A stretch of DNA of 64,000 bases from Pseudoduganella dura (GTDB lineage Bacteria > Pseudomonadota > Gammaproteobacteria > Burkholderiales > Burkholderiaceae_D), in contig NZ_WNWM01000002.1 of NCBI RefSeq assembly GCF_009727155.1, positions 6,386,001 through 6,450,000 of the forward strand. Reading direction: 5' to 3'. Below, one piece after another: positions 17,812 through 26,763 of the stretch (positions are counted from its first letter, which is position 1; every line of letters begins with the position of its first letter). The notes beneath the pieces are model-generated. The model was not told the origin of the DNA. It saw only the letters and a list, made by a program, of their open reading frames with translations, and made no database searches. The position numbers were made by a program, and so were the translations under genes.

Positions 17812-18637
17812 GTACGTACGTCTTCCACGCCAGCCACAGTTTGCGGATCGGCGTCAGCGAAATGCGCTGCGTCAGCACGTGGAAGCCATCGCGCTCGATC
17901 TCGTCGAGCAGCGTGCGGTAGATGGCGGCCATCATCAGGCCGGGGCGCTGCGCGCGCCGGTCTTCCTTCGGCAGCAGCGCGAACGCTTCGTCGTAGGCCG
18001 CCTGCGCGCGGGACGTCTGGAACGCCATCAGCTTCGTGAAATTGTCCGTGTGGCGGGCGTTGAGCAGGTCCGCGGCGGTCACGCCGAACTGCTGCAGTTC
18101 GTTGATCGGCAGGTAGATGCGGCCCTTGCGCGCGTCCTCGCCCACGTCGCGGATGATGTTCGTCAGCTGGAACGCGTGGCCCAGCTTCTCCGCGTAGCGC
18201 AGCGTTTCCGGCCGGGTGGAACCGAAGATGCTCGCCGACAGCAGGCCCACCACACCGGCCACGTGCCAGCAGTATTTCGACAGGCCGGCGTAATCCAGGT
18301 AGCGGGTCTGGTTCAGGTCCATCTCCATGCCGTCGATGACGGCCTGCATGTGTTCCTGCTGCAGGCCGAACGGGGCGACGTGCGGCAGCAGCGCCTGCGT
18401 GACGGGGTGCGTGGGCTTGCCGGTGTACATGGTCGCCACTTCGGTGCGCCACCAGGCGAGCTTGATGCGGGCCAGCGATTCGTCGGTGCACTCGTCGACG
18501 GTGTCGTCCACTTCGCGGCAGAACGCATACAGCGCCGTGATCGCGCGCCGGCGTTCGGGCGGCAGGAACAGGAAGCTGTAATAGAAACTCGAGCCGCTGG
18601 CGGCGGCTTTCTGCTGGCAGTAATCGTCGGGAGACAT
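17804..18637 (-). CDS. hpnD: Presqualene diphosphate synthase
   Basis: Condenses two farnesyl diphosphates to presqualene diphosphate. It is 277 residues from ATG 18637 (a TTG at 18652 would add five residues). Both aspartate-rich motifs of the trans-isoprenyl synthases are present: FCREVDDTVDE (about 38-48) and NIIRDVGEDARKG (about 163-175). It sits between hpnC (34 bp upstream) and hpnE (overlapping). Product: squalene for hopanoids; shc and the later hpn genes are not in the window. Confidence 0.96.
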   Translation of the reverse strand: MSPDDYCQQKAAASGSSFYYSFLFLPPERRRAITALYAFCREVDDTVDECTDESLARIKLAWWRTEVATMYTGKPTHPVTQALLPHVAPFGLQQEHMQAVIDGMEMDLNQTRYLDYAGLSKYCWHVAGVVGLLSASIFGSTRPETLRYAEKLGHAFQLTNIIRDVGEDARKGRIYLPINELQQFGVTAADLLNARHTDNFTKLMAFQTSRAQAAYDEAFALLPKEDRRAQRPGLMMAAIYRTLLDEIERDGFHVLTQRISLTPIRKLWLAWKTYVRG

Positions 18638-18671
18638 GTAATTATTTTGCAATATTGCGCTGTTGAAGGCG

Positions 18672-19493
18672 CTATTCTAGCGGCAAGGGCCGCAGCGCGC
18701 GCCAGAAAACTTTCAGCCAGTCGCCGCGGCGCAGCACCGGGCGGCGCCGGAACACGTCATAATCCACTTCCTCGATTGCCTCCAGGATGCGCAGGCCGCC
18801 ATGCACGACCAGTCGCAGTTCCATGCCGATGCGCCCGGGCAGGCGCCATGCCAGTGGCGCGCCGGACAGCATCAGCGCGCGGGTGCGTTCCACTTCGAAG
18901 CGCATCAGCGTGCGCCACTTGCCGTGCGACGTCGCGTCGTGCAGGTGCGCTGGCGAGATGGCGAAGCGGGCCAGGTCTTCCATCGGCACGTAGATGCGCT
19001 CCTTCTGCTGGTCGATCGCCACGTCCTGCCAGAAGTTGATCAGCTGGAGCGCCGTGCAGATCGCATCGGAGTCGCGCACGTTGTCCGGCGTGGCCGCGCC
19101 ATACAGATGCAGCATCAGGATGCCCACCGGGTTGGCCGAGCGCCGGCAGTAGTCGAGCAGCTCGCCGTAGGTCTGGTACCGGGTCACCGTCACGTCCTGC
19201 CGAAACGCGGACAGCAGGTCGTGGAACGGCCGGAACGGCAGCTCGTGTTCGGCGATGGCGGCGGCAAGGCGCTCGAAGACAGGGCCGCCCGGCGGCGTAC
19301 CGAGTTCGATGTGGACCAGCGCCGCCTCGTATTCCTTCAACGCGGCAAGGCGCTCCGCGGGCGTGGCATCGCCTTCGTCGGCCACGTCGTCGGCGCCGCG
19401 GGCAAACCCGTAGATGGCCTGCACTGCAGGGACGAGCCGGCGCGGCAACAGCAGCGACGCGACGGGGAAGTTTTCATAATGGTCGACTGCCAT
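18672..19493 (-). CDS. hpnC: Hydroxysqualene synthase (squalene synthase HpnC)
   Basis: Converts presqualene diphosphate to hydroxysqualene. It is 273 residues, a member of the squalene/phytoene synthase fold, beginning MAVDHYENFPVASLLLPRRL. The first Asp-rich motif is ARGADDVADEGD and the second is NFWQDVAIDQQKERIY. It is the first gene of hpnCDE; the promoter should be in the 120-bp spacer shared with the divergent RND operon. Membrane hopanoids and efflux are often both part of envelope stress resistance, which may explain the pairing. Confidence 0.95.
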   Translation of the reverse strand: MAVDHYENFPVASLLLPRRLVPAVQAIYGFARGADDVADEGDATPAERLAALKEYEAALVHIELGTPPGGPVFERLAAAIAEHELPFRPFHDLLSAFRQDVTVTRYQTYGELLDYCRRSANPVGILMLHLYGAATPDNVRDSDAICTALQLINFWQDVAIDQQKERIYVPMEDLARFAISPAHLHDATSHGKWRTLMRFEVERTRALMLSGAPLAWRLPGRIGMELRLVVHGGLRILEAIEEVDYDVFRRRPVLRRGDWLKVFWRALRPLPLE

Positions 19494-19524
19494 GGGGGTC
19501 TGCGCGGCTAACTGACGCGAAAGT

Positions 19525-19555
19525 CATTTGCAAATGGATACGCCACGTCTATAAT
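19525..19555 (+). promoter_or_regulatory. Predicted promoter with palindrome for the RND operon
   Basis: TTTGCA at 19527-19532, 17-bp spacer, and TATAAT at 19550-19555, about 114 bp before the adaptor start. The -35 sits inside a perfect 12-bp palindrome, catttgcaaatg (19525-19536), a candidate operator. The position could also influence divergent hpnC. Confidence 0.5.
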
Positions 19556-19668
19556 TTTCTACTCGTTTTGATAATTACTTAACGGAAAGTCATATATTTC
19601 AGCCCGCAATCATAGTGGCTAAGCGCCGTTGCCGCAATTGCAGCCGATCCAGAGTGAAGGAAATCACC

Positions 19669-20781
19669 GTGCAAGTCCCGAAGCCCTACCTGATTGCGGC
19701 CGCCGCCGTGCTGCTGGCTGCCTGTTCGAAACCGCCGGAAAAGACGGAAGACGTGCGGCCCGTGCGCGCGATCGTGCTGCACAGCTCCGATGTGGACGTG
19801 AACGCCGAGTTTTCCGGCGAGGTGCGGGCACGCTACCAGTCGCAGGTGGGCTTTCGCGTCCCCGGCAAGATCGTCTCGCGCAAGGTCGATGTCGGCACCG
19901 CGGTACGCAAGGGCCAGGTGCTGATGCAGCTCGATCCGCAGGATCTGAAGCTGGGGCAGGCGCAGGCGCTGGCCACGTTGCGCGCCAACGAGACGAACCG
20001 CGACCTGGCGCAGGCGGACGTGAAGCGCTATCGCGAGCTGCGCACGCAGAATTTCGTGGCCCAGGCGGTGCTGGATGAAAAGGAGTCGGCTTTGCGGGCG
20101 GCCGAGGCCCAGGTGGATGCGGCGCGCGCCGCCTACCGCGAACAGTCGAACCAGGCCGGCTATGCCAGCCTGGTGGCGGATGTGGATGGTGTCGTCACGC
20201 AGGTGGCGGCCGAAGCGGGGCAGGTGGTGGCGGCCGGGGCGCCCGTCGTCACCGTGGCGCGCACCGATGAAAAGGAAGTGGTGTTCGGCGTGCCGGAAGA
20301 CCGGGTGGATGTGCTGCGCGATGTGTCCGACGTGCGCGTGCGCCTGTGGGCCGCCCCCGAGAAGGTGGTGGCAGCGAAGATCCGCGAAGTGTCGCCGGTG
20401 GCCGATCCGGCCACGCGCACCTATCCGTTCAAGGTCACGCTGCCGGCCACGCTCACGCAGGCCAAGCTGGGCATGACGGCGGTGGTGCGGTTCGCGTCGA
20501 AATCGGCGCAGCCGAAGATCAAGGTGCCCCTTACAGCGCTGTACCATGAACGCAATGCCACCTCGGTGTGGGTCGTCGAGAAGGGCGCCGTGCGCCTCGC
20601 GCCGGTCACGGTGGTGGCCGCCGACGGCAACGATCTCGTGCTGGGCAGCGGCGTGACGGCCGGCCAGACGGTCGTCACGGCCGGCGTGCACCTGCTCAAG
20701 CCGGGCCAGAAAGTGCGCATCCTCGGCGAGGATGCGCTGCAGGCGCCCGTGCCGAAGACCGCCCCCGCCAAGGGGGCATGA
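19669..20781 (+). CDS. RND efflux periplasmic adaptor lipoprotein
   Basis: A membrane-fusion protein of the AcrA/MexA type that links an inner-membrane RND pump to an outer-membrane channel. It is 370 residues from GTG 19669, preceded by GAAGGA. It begins MQVPKPYLIAAAAVLLAACS, a lipoprotein signal with lipobox LAAC. A biotinyl-lipoyl-like region (VGFRVPGKIVSRKVDVGTAV), a coiled-coil hairpin of about residues 90-150, and a beta-barrel domain follow. Its stop overlaps the pump gene start by 4 bp. No TolC-like gene follows, so the outer-membrane partner is encoded elsewhere. Confidence 0.93.
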   Translation: MQVPKPYLIAAAAVLLAACSKPPEKTEDVRPVRAIVLHSSDVDVNAEFSGEVRARYQSQVGFRVPGKIVSRKVDVGTAVRKGQVLMQLDPQDLKLGQAQALATLRANETNRDLAQADVKRYRELRTQNFVAQAVLDEKESALRAAEAQVDAARAAYREQSNQAGYASLVADVDGVVTQVAAEAGQVVAAGAPVVTVARTDEKEVVFGVPEDRVDVLRDVSDVRVRLWAAPEKVVAAKIREVSPVADPATRTYPFKVTLPATLTQAKLGMTAVVRFASKSAQPKIKVPLTALYHERNATSVWVVEKGAVRLAPVTVVAADGNDLVLGSGVTAGQTVVTAGVHLLKPGQKVRILGEDALQAPVPKTAPAKGA

Positions 20782-23700
20782 TGAAGGATTTCAACCTGTC
20801 GCGGTGGGCGCTCGAACACATCCCGCTGACGCGCTACCTGATCGCCGTGATGCTGATCGGCGGCATGCTCAGTTACAAGAACCTGGGCCAGGACGAAGAC
20901 CCGCCGTTCACCTTCCGCATCATGGTCGTGCAGGCGTTCTGGCCCGGTGCCACGGCGCTGCAGATGGCCAACCAGGTCACCGACAAGCTGGAAAAGAAAC
21001 TGCAGGAAACGCCGTACATCGACGAGATCAGCAGCTATTCGAAGCCGGGGCAGACGCTGATCATGCTCAGCCTGCGCGAATCGACGCCGCCGAAGGAAAC
21101 CGGCAATGCCTGGTACCAGGTGCGCAAGAAGGTGGGCGATATCGCCGGCACATTGCCGCAGGGCGTGATCGGGCCGACCTTCAACGACGAATTCGGCGAC
21201 ACCTATGGCTCGATCTTCGCGCTGTCCGGCGACGGCTTCACGTATGCGGAGATGAAGGACTACGCCGACTTCGTGCGCCAGCAGCTGCTGCGCGTGGGCA
21301 AGGTGTCGAAAGTCGAACTGTTCGGCGTGCAGGACGAGAAGATCGACATCGAATTCTCGCACCAGAAGTTCGCGCAGCTGGGCATTCCGTTCGAGCAGAT
21401 CGTCAACCAGATCGCCACGCAGAATACGGTGGAAGCCACCGGCACGCTGGTCACGCCCACCGACAACCTGCAAGTGCGGGTGACCGGCGCGCTGGCCACC
21501 GTGAAGGACCTGGAAAACCTCGAGCTGCGCGCCGGCAGCACCACGTTCCGGCTGGGCGACTTCGCCACCATCCGGCGCGGCTACCAGGACCCGCCGCGCG
21601 ACAAGATGCGCTTCAACGGCAAGGACGTGATCGGCCTGGGCGTGTCGATGGAAAAGGGCGGCAACATCATCGAGATGGGCAAGGCGCTCGAAGAGACCGT
21701 ATCCAACCTGAAGACCAAGCTGCCGGTCGGCATCGAGCTCGATCGCGTATCGGACCAGCCGCAGGCGGTGACGGCGTCGGTCGGCGAATTCGTCCACACG
21801 CTGATCGAGGCGGTGCTGATCGTGCTGGCGGTCAGCTTCCTGGCGCTGGGCCTGCACACGAAGCCGAAGCTGCGCCTCGACGTGCGGCCGGGCCTGGTGG
21901 TGGCGCTGACGATCCCGCTGGTGCTGGCGGTGACGTTCCTGTTCATGCGTATGCTGAACATCGACCTGCACAAGATCTCGCTGGGCGCGCTGATCATCGC
22001 GCTGGGCCTGCTGGTGGACGATGCCATCATCGCGGTCGAAATGATGGTGCGCAAGATGGAGGAGGGCCTGTCCCGGCTCGAGGCGGCCACGTTCGCCTAC
22101 ACGTCGACCGCGCTGCCGATGCTGACCGGCACGCTGATCACGGTGGCCGGCTTCGTGCCGATCGGCCTGGCGCAATCGACGGCGGGCGAGTACACGTTCT
22201 CGCTGTTCTCCGTGAACGCGATCGCGCTGATCATGTCATGGGTGGTCGCGGTGGTGTTTACGCCCTATATCGGCTACCTGCTGCTGAAGGTGCAGCCGCA
22301 TGCGCCGGGCGAGCATGGCCACGAGGTGTTCGACACGCTGGGCTTTCGCAAGTTCCGCGCCGTGGTCACGTGGTGCGTCACGTGGCGCAAGACGACGATC
22401 GCCGCCACGCTGGTGATCTTCGCGCTGGGCGTGTACGGCTTCAATTTCATCGAAAAGCAGTTCTTCCCCGATTCGTCGCGGCCGGAGCTGATGGTGGAGA
22501 TGTGGTCGCCGGAAGGTACCGCCTTCGCCGCCAACGAGGCGCAGGTGAAGAAGTTCGAGGCGTTCATCCGCAAGCAGCCGGGCGTGGTATCGGTCACCAG
22601 TTATGTGGGCACCGGCAGTCCGCGCTTCTACCTGCCGCTGGACCAGATCTTCCCGCAGTCGAACGTGTCGCAGATCGTGGTGCTGCCGAAGGACCTGCAG
22701 GCGCGCGCCGAGCTGCACAAGAAGATCACGCAGGTGTTCCATGACGATTTTCCCGAGGTGCGCGGCCGGGTGAAGCTGCTGCCGAACGGGCCGCCGGTGC
22801 CGTATCCGGTGCAGTTCCGCGTGACCGGCACCGAGGTGGACAAGGTGCGCGCCATCGCCGACCAGGTCAAGGACATCGTGCGTGCGAACGCCGGCGCGAT
22901 CGGCACGAACGACAACTGGAACGAATCGGTCAAGGTGCTGCGGCTTGACCTGGACCAGGACCGCATGCGCGCGCTGGGCGTGACGACGCAGACCGTGATG
23001 CGGGCGGCGAACACGATCCTGTCCGGCACCGTGGTCGGCCAGTTCCGCGAAGGCATCCGGCTGATCGACATCCAGGTGCGCCAGCCGCTGGCGGAGCGCC
23101 AGACCATCGAGATCCTGAACAACACCAACGTGCCGACGGCCAGTGGCCGTTCGGTGCCAATCTCGCAGCTGGCGCGCGTGGAATTCGTGTGGGAGCCGGG
23201 CGTGGTGTGGCGCCTGGGCCGCGAATGGGCCATTACCGTGCAGGCCGACGTGGTCGAAGGCATCCAGGGGCCGACCGTGTCGGGCCAGATCAACCCGCAA
23301 CTGGCGGACCTGCGCGCGCGCCTGCCGGCCGGCTACAAGATCGAGGAGAAGGGCGCCGCCGCCGACAGCGGCGAGGCCGAGCAGTCGATCGCGGCCAACC
23401 TGCCGCTGGCGCTGTTCCTGATCTTCACGCTGCTGATGCTGCAGCTCCACAGCTTCTCCCGTGCCCTGCTGGTATTCCTGACCGGGCCGCTGGGCGTGGC
23501 CGGCGCGGCGTTCGCGCTGCTGCTGCTGGGAAGGCCGCTGGGCTTCGTGGCGAACCTGGGCATCATCGCGCTGTTCGGCATGATCATCCGCAATTCGGTC
23601 ATCCTGGTCGACCAGATCGAGCAGGACATCAAGGCCGGCGCGGCGCCATGGGATGCAATCGTGGAATCGGCGGTGCGGCGCTGCCGGCCGATCCTGCTGA

Positions 23701-23867
23701 CCGCGGCCGCCGCGGCGCTGGCGATGATTCCGCTGTCGCGCTCGGTATTCTGGGGGCCGATGGCGGTGGCGATCATGGGCGGCCTGGTACTGGCGACGGC
23801 ATTGACGCTGCTGTTCCTGCCGGCGCTGTATGCCGCGTGGTTCCGTGTGAAAAAGCCGGCCGGATAA
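20778..23867 (+). CDS. RND-family efflux pump (AcrB/CusA superfamily), inner membrane
   Basis: 1029 residues, the full length for hydrophobe/amphiphile RND pumps. N-terminal helix about 15-33. Two large periplasmic loops flank the helical bundle. In TM4, GLLVDDAIIAVEMM carries the paired aspartates of the proton relay. The C-terminal bundle includes LIFTLLMLQLHSFSRALL and GMIIRNSVILVDQIEQD. The sequence is closer to the broad AcrB-like 'efflux RND transporter permease' group than to the hopanoid transporter HpnN. The start at ATG 20778 overlaps the adaptor stop (ATGA); ATG 20781 is an alternative. The substrate is unknown. Confidence 0.94.
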   Translation: MMKDFNLSRWALEHIPLTRYLIAVMLIGGMLSYKNLGQDEDPPFTFRIMVVQAFWPGATALQMANQVTDKLEKKLQETPYIDEISSYSKPGQTLIMLSLRESTPPKETGNAWYQVRKKVGDIAGTLPQGVIGPTFNDEFGDTYGSIFALSGDGFTYAEMKDYADFVRQQLLRVGKVSKVELFGVQDEKIDIEFSHQKFAQLGIPFEQIVNQIATQNTVEATGTLVTPTDNLQVRVTGALATVKDLENLELRAGSTTFRLGDFATIRRGYQDPPRDKMRFNGKDVIGLGVSMEKGGNIIEMGKALEETVSNLKTKLPVGIELDRVSDQPQAVTASVGEFVHTLIEAVLIVLAVSFLALGLHTKPKLRLDVRPGLVVALTIPLVLAVTFLFMRMLNIDLHKISLGALIIALGLLVDDAIIAVEMMVRKMEEGLSRLEAATFAYTSTALPMLTGTLITVAGFVPIGLAQSTAGEYTFSLFSVNAIALIMSWVVAVVFTPYIGYLLLKVQPHAPGEHGHEVFDTLGFRKFRAVVTWCVTWRKTTIAATLVIFALGVYGFNFIEKQFFPDSSRPELMVEMWSPEGTAFAANEAQVKKFEAFIRKQPGVVSVTSYVGTGSPRFYLPLDQIFPQSNVSQIVVLPKDLQARAELHKKITQVFHDDFPEVRGRVKLLPNGPPVPYPVQFRVTGTEVDKVRAIADQVKDIVRANAGAIGTNDNWNESVKVLRLDLDQDRMRALGVTTQTVMRAANTILSGTVVGQFREGIRLIDIQVRQPLAERQTIEILNNTNVPTASGRSVPISQLARVEFVWEPGVVWRLGREWAITVQADVVEGIQGPTVSGQINPQLADLRARLPAGYKIEEKGAAADSGEAEQSIAANLPLALFLIFTLLMLQLHSFSRALLVFLTGPLGVAGAAFALLLLGRPLGFVANLGIIALFGMIIRNSVILVDQIEQDIKAGAAPWDAIVESAVRRCRPILLTAAAAALAMIPLSRSVFWGPMAVAIMGGLVLATALTLLFLPALYAAWFRVKKPAG

Positions 23868-24040
23868 GGTGCGCACGCGAATGAGCCGGTGCCGGCGCGG
23901 ATAATGCGCCGGCAATGGAAATGCCGCTTCGGCCGGCTTATTAATTGATCAGTTGGCGAATGGTCAAAAATCATCCCCATTTTGGGGAAAAACCAGTAAA
24001 ATGCCGTGTTGAAGTTGAAAGCCCCTGCCGTGCGCAGGGC

Positions 24041-24080
24041 AGGGCGACCCGTTTTCACTTAATGGTCGCCCTTTGCTTTT
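24041..24080 (+). terminator. Predicted terminator after the RND operon
   Basis: A 9-bp stem, agggcgacc (24041-24049) with ggtcgccct (24064-24072), followed by a T-rich tail (ttgctttt). The preceding part of the spacer (23868-24040) holds another perfect 8-bp GC-rich stem at 23891-23913 with no T-run, and no gene. Confidence 0.55.
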
Positions 24081-24102
24081 GTGCAAAGTAGCAATGGGTA
24101 AG

Positions 24103-24164
24103 CAGGACATCTTCGAAAAGTGCCGCGCCGGTTTCGGGCGGGACACTTTTCGAGGTTCCCTGTC
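24103..24164. repeat. Large imperfect hairpin upstream of tRNA-Leu
   Basis: cgaaaagtg (24114-24122) pairs perfectly with cacttttcg (24144-24152). The outer aggaca/tgtcc arms extend the stem with mismatches. It ends just before the tRNA-Leu, and its function is unclear. It may be part of the tRNA promoter/leader or a remnant of a repeat element. Confidence 0.4.
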
Positions 24165-24172
24165 CCCAAAGC

Positions 24173-24259
24173 GCGAGGATGGCGAAATTGGTAGACGCAC
24201 CAGGTTTAGGTCCTGACGCCAGCAATGGTGTGGGGGTTCGAGTCCCCCTCCTCGCACCA
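24173..24259 (+). tRNA. tRNA-Leu (anticodon TAG)
   Basis: An 87-nt class II tRNA. The acceptor stem gcgagga pairs with tcctcgc and the CCA is encoded. The D-arm is gcgaaattggtagacgc, the anticodon loop tttaggt (anticodon TAG), there is a long variable arm, and the T-loop is ttcgagt. It decodes CUA. The tig start is only 32 bp after its end, so the two are probably co-transcribed. Confidence 0.96.
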
Positions 24260-24291
24260 ACAGTATTCACAATTTTTTGGACGATTTTTAC

Positions 24292-25632
24292 ATGGCAACT
24301 GCTGTCGAAAACTTGGGCAAACTCGAACGCCGAGTCACGATTTCCTTCCCGCTGTCGGACGTACGTTCCGAAGTGGAAAAGCGCCTGAAGGTGCAGGCCA
24401 AGTCCGCGCGCGCTCCCGGCTTCCGCCCGGGCAAAGTGCCGATGAAGATGGTCGCTGCACAGTACGGCTACCAGATCGAGACCGAAGTCCTGAACGACAA
24501 GGTCGGCCGCGCGTTCAACGACGCCGCCAATGAAAACAATCTGCGCGTTGCCGGTTACCCGAAGATCGAGCCGAAAGAAGGCTCCCCGGAAGGCCAGCTG
24601 TCCTTCGACGCGACGTTCGAGGTGTACCCGGAAGTCGAAATCGGCGACCTGTCGCAGGTCGAGGTGGAGACCGTGAAATCGTCCGTCACCGACGCCGAGA
24701 TCGACAAGACGATCGATATCCTGCGCAAGCAGCGCGTGCACTTCCACACCAAGGGTGAGGCAGGCGAGCATGGCGACGGCGGCGAAGCCGTGGCCGCCAA
24801 CGGCGACCGCGTGACCGTGGACTTCACGGGCACCATCGACGGCGTGGAATTCGCCGGCGGCAAGGCCGAAGACTACGTGTTCGTGCTGGGCGAAGGCCGC
24901 ATGCTGCCGGAATTCGAGGCGGCGACCGTGGGCCTGAAGGTGGGCGAGGCGAAGACCTTCCCGCTGGCATTCCCAGAGGACTACCATGGCAAGGACGTGG
25001 CCGGCAAGACCGCCGAGTTCACCATCACGCTGAAGAAGCTGGAATGGGCGCACCTGCCGGAAGTGGACGCCGAGTTCGCGAAATCGCTGGGCGTGGCCGA
25101 CGGCGACCTGGCCAAGATGCGCGACGACATCAAGGTCAACCTGGAACGCGAAGTGAATGGCCGCGTCAAGGCGCGCAACAAGGAAGCCGTCATGGACGCG
25201 CTGGTGAAGACCGCCACGCTGGACGTGCCGCAGGCCCTGATCGACCAGGACACCGAGCGCCTGGCCGAGATGACCCGCCAGGACATGGCTTCCCGCGGCA
25301 TGAACGTAAAAGATGTACCATTCCCTCCAGAGCTGTTCAAGGACAAGGCCGAGCGCCGCGTGCGCCTGGGCCTGATCCTGTCCAAGCTGGTAGGCGACAA
25401 CGAACTGCAGGCCACGCCCGACCAGGTGAAGGCGCAGATCGAAGACTTCGCGCAGAGCTATGAAGACCCGCGCGAAGTGCTGAAGTACTACTACAGCGAC
25501 CGTCGCCGCCTGGCCGAGGTGGAAGCCCTTGTATTGGAAGAAAACGTCGTTACTTATGTCCTGGGCCTGTCCAAGACGTCGGCGAAGAAAGTGCCGTTCG
25601 ACGAATTGATGGGAAGCGCAGCACAGGGCTAA
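24292..25632 (+). CDS. tig: Trigger factor
   Basis: The ribosome-associated chaperone and prolyl isomerase that meets nascent chains. It is 446 residues. The N-terminal ribosome-binding domain contains the signature region [12 protein letters not shown] (about residues 44-55). The FKBP-type PPIase domain is at about 165-255 ([20 protein letters not shown]). The C-terminal helical chaperone domain follows. ATG 24292 ([15 protein letters not shown]) matches the usual start. It is the first protein gene of the tig-clpP-clpX-lon-hupB block. Confidence 0.98.
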   Translation: MATAVENLGKLERRVTISFPLSDVRSEVEKRLKVQAKSARAPGFRPGKVPMKMVAAQYGYQIETEVLNDKVGRAFNDAANENNLRVAGYPKIEPKEGSPEGQLSFDATFEVYPEVEIGDLSQVEVETVKSSVTDAEIDKTIDILRKQRVHFHTKGEAGEHGDGGEAVAANGDRVTVDFTGTIDGVEFAGGKAEDYVFVLGEGRMLPEFEAATVGLKVGEAKTFPLAFPEDYHGKDVAGKTAEFTITLKKLEWAHLPEVDAEFAKSLGVADGDLAKMRDDIKVNLEREVNGRVKARNKEAVMDALVKTATLDVPQALIDQDTERLAEMTRQDMASRGMNVKDVPFPPELFKDKAERRVRLGLILSKLVGDNELQATPDQVKAQIEDFAQSYEDPREVLKYYYSDRRRLAEVEALVLEENVVTYVLGLSKTSAKKVPFDELMGSAAQG

Positions 25633-25667
25633 CGCAGCAAGGTTAGGTCAACTCTGTACAACATCCG

Positions 25668-25711
25668 GCACCGGCCGGCTGACTTGATGTGATGGGTCAG
25701 CCGGCCGGTGC
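25668..25711 (+). promoter_or_regulatory. 16-bp perfect hairpin between tig and clpP
   Basis: gcaccggccggctgac (25668-25683) and its exact reverse complement at 25696-25711 flank a 12-nt loop. It is followed by gcttcaca, not by a T-run, and the clpP Shine-Dalgarno begins only a few bases later. It could be an mRNA stability or processing element, or a factor-dependent attenuator between the two genes. Confidence 0.75.
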
Positions 25712-25729
25712 GCTTCACAAGGAAAAGGA

Positions 25730-26356
25730 ATGATCGGAATGAACCGCAATCCGGCACTGGACACGGAAATGCTCGGCCTGGTGCCGATGGTCATCGAACA
25801 GAGCGGCCGTGGCGAGCGCTCGTATGACATCTACTCGCGCCTCTTGAAGGAACGCGTGATCTTCATGGTGGGCCCGGTCAACGACCAGATGGCCAACCTG
25901 ATCGTGGCGCAGCTGCTGTTCCTGGAAAGCGAAAATCCCGACAAGGATATCTCGCTGTACATCAATTCTCCAGGCGGCTCCGTTTCGGCCGGCCTGGCGA
26001 TCTTCGACACGATGCAGTTCATCAAGCCGGACGTGTCGACGCTGTGCACGGGCATGGCCGCGTCGATGGGTGCGTTCCTGCTGGCCGCGGGCGCGAAAGG
26101 CAAGCGTTTCTCGCTGCCGAACTCGCGCATCATGATTCACCAGCCCTCCGGCGGTTCCCAGGGCCAGGCGTCGGATATCGAAATCCAGGCCAAGGAAATC
26201 CTGTACCTGCGCCATCGCCTGAACAGCATCCTGGCCGAGCGCACGGGCCAGACGATCGACCAGATCGCCAAGGATACCGACCGCGACCGCTTCATGTCCG
26301 GCGACGAAGCCGCTGAATATGGCTTGATCGACAAGGTGTTGACGACCCGCGCTTGA
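25730..26356 (+). CDS. clpP: ATP-dependent Clp protease proteolytic subunit
   Basis: The serine peptidase that forms the double-heptamer chamber working with ClpX and ClpA. It is 208 residues. The triad is visible: Ser112 in GMAASMGAF, His137 in MIHQPSGG, and Asp186 in DTDRDRFMS. The AAGGAAAAGG leader gives a strong ribosome site before ATG 25730; Met4 is an alternative start. The short N-terminal extension before [14 protein letters not shown] is a processed propeptide in the family. It is followed by its own terminator, so clpX is transcribed separately. Confidence 0.98.
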   Translation: MIGMNRNPALDTEMLGLVPMVIEQSGRGERSYDIYSRLLKERVIFMVGPVNDQMANLIVAQLLFLESENPDKDISLYINSPGGSVSAGLAIFDTMQFIKPDVSTLCTGMAASMGAFLLAAGAKGKRFSLPNSRIMIHQPSGGSQGQASDIEIQAKEILYLRHRLNSILAERTGQTIDQIAKDTDRDRFMSGDEAAEYGLIDKVLTTRA

Positions 26357-26403
26357 TTCAACACAAGCGGTGGCCAGCGCGTCCCAGCAAATGCGCGAAA
26401 AAT

Positions 26404-26440
26404 ACGCCCGGACGCCACACCGTTCCGGGCGTTTTATTTT
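26404..26440 (+). terminator. Rho-independent terminator after clpP
   Basis: The stem cgcccgga (26405-26412) pairs with tccgggcg (26424-26431) and is followed at once by ttttattttt. It has the classic layout. Confidence 0.85.
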
Positions 26441-26489
26441 TATTTCGGGTAGCATGTAGTTGTGTGCAGGACTTCTTGCCCCACCACAT

Positions 26490-26555
26490 GCCGTATTGCA
26501 GCCGTATTGCAGCCGTATTGCTGCTGTAATGCAGCCGTATTGCAGCGGTATTGCA
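26490..26555. repeat. Six tandem 11-bp repeats upstream of clpX
   Basis: The unit gccgtattgca is exact at 26490-26500, 26501-26511 and 26534-26544. One-to-three-base variants are at 26512-26522, 26523-26533 and 26545-26555. The unit length is close to one DNA helical turn, so all copies face the same side. The array lies 209 bp before clpX in a 407-bp spacer (26357-26763) that otherwise holds the clpP terminator and a degenerate direct repeat, tgcgttcc.tggtg, at about 26587-26613. I see no gene in the spacer. Confidence 0.85.
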
Positions 26556-26763
26556 TTCGGCCACATGTCATCTGATACATCGATCAATGCGTTCCATGGT
26601 GATGCGTTCCCTGGTGTGCCGGCTGATGCCTCATATGACATGTCGCATGACCTGACGTAATATGACTTATCCTGAACTGCCATCGGCAACACATCGATCG
26701 AATCATCCAGCGGCACTACAGCAACTTGTGCAGCACCATTCTTGTAACTAAAGAAAACGTCCC

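Noticed and set aside
20568..20777. N-terminal extension of the RND pump
   Set aside because: The in-frame stretch lies inside the adaptor gene in another frame. ATG 20778 gives the normal MMKDFNLSRWALEH start.
25668..25711. Rho-independent terminator after tig
   Set aside because: The stem is perfect but no T-run follows on either strand, so intrinsic termination is not supported.
26490..26555. Possible CRISPR array
   Set aside because: The 11-bp units are directly adjacent with no spacers, and no cas genes are near.
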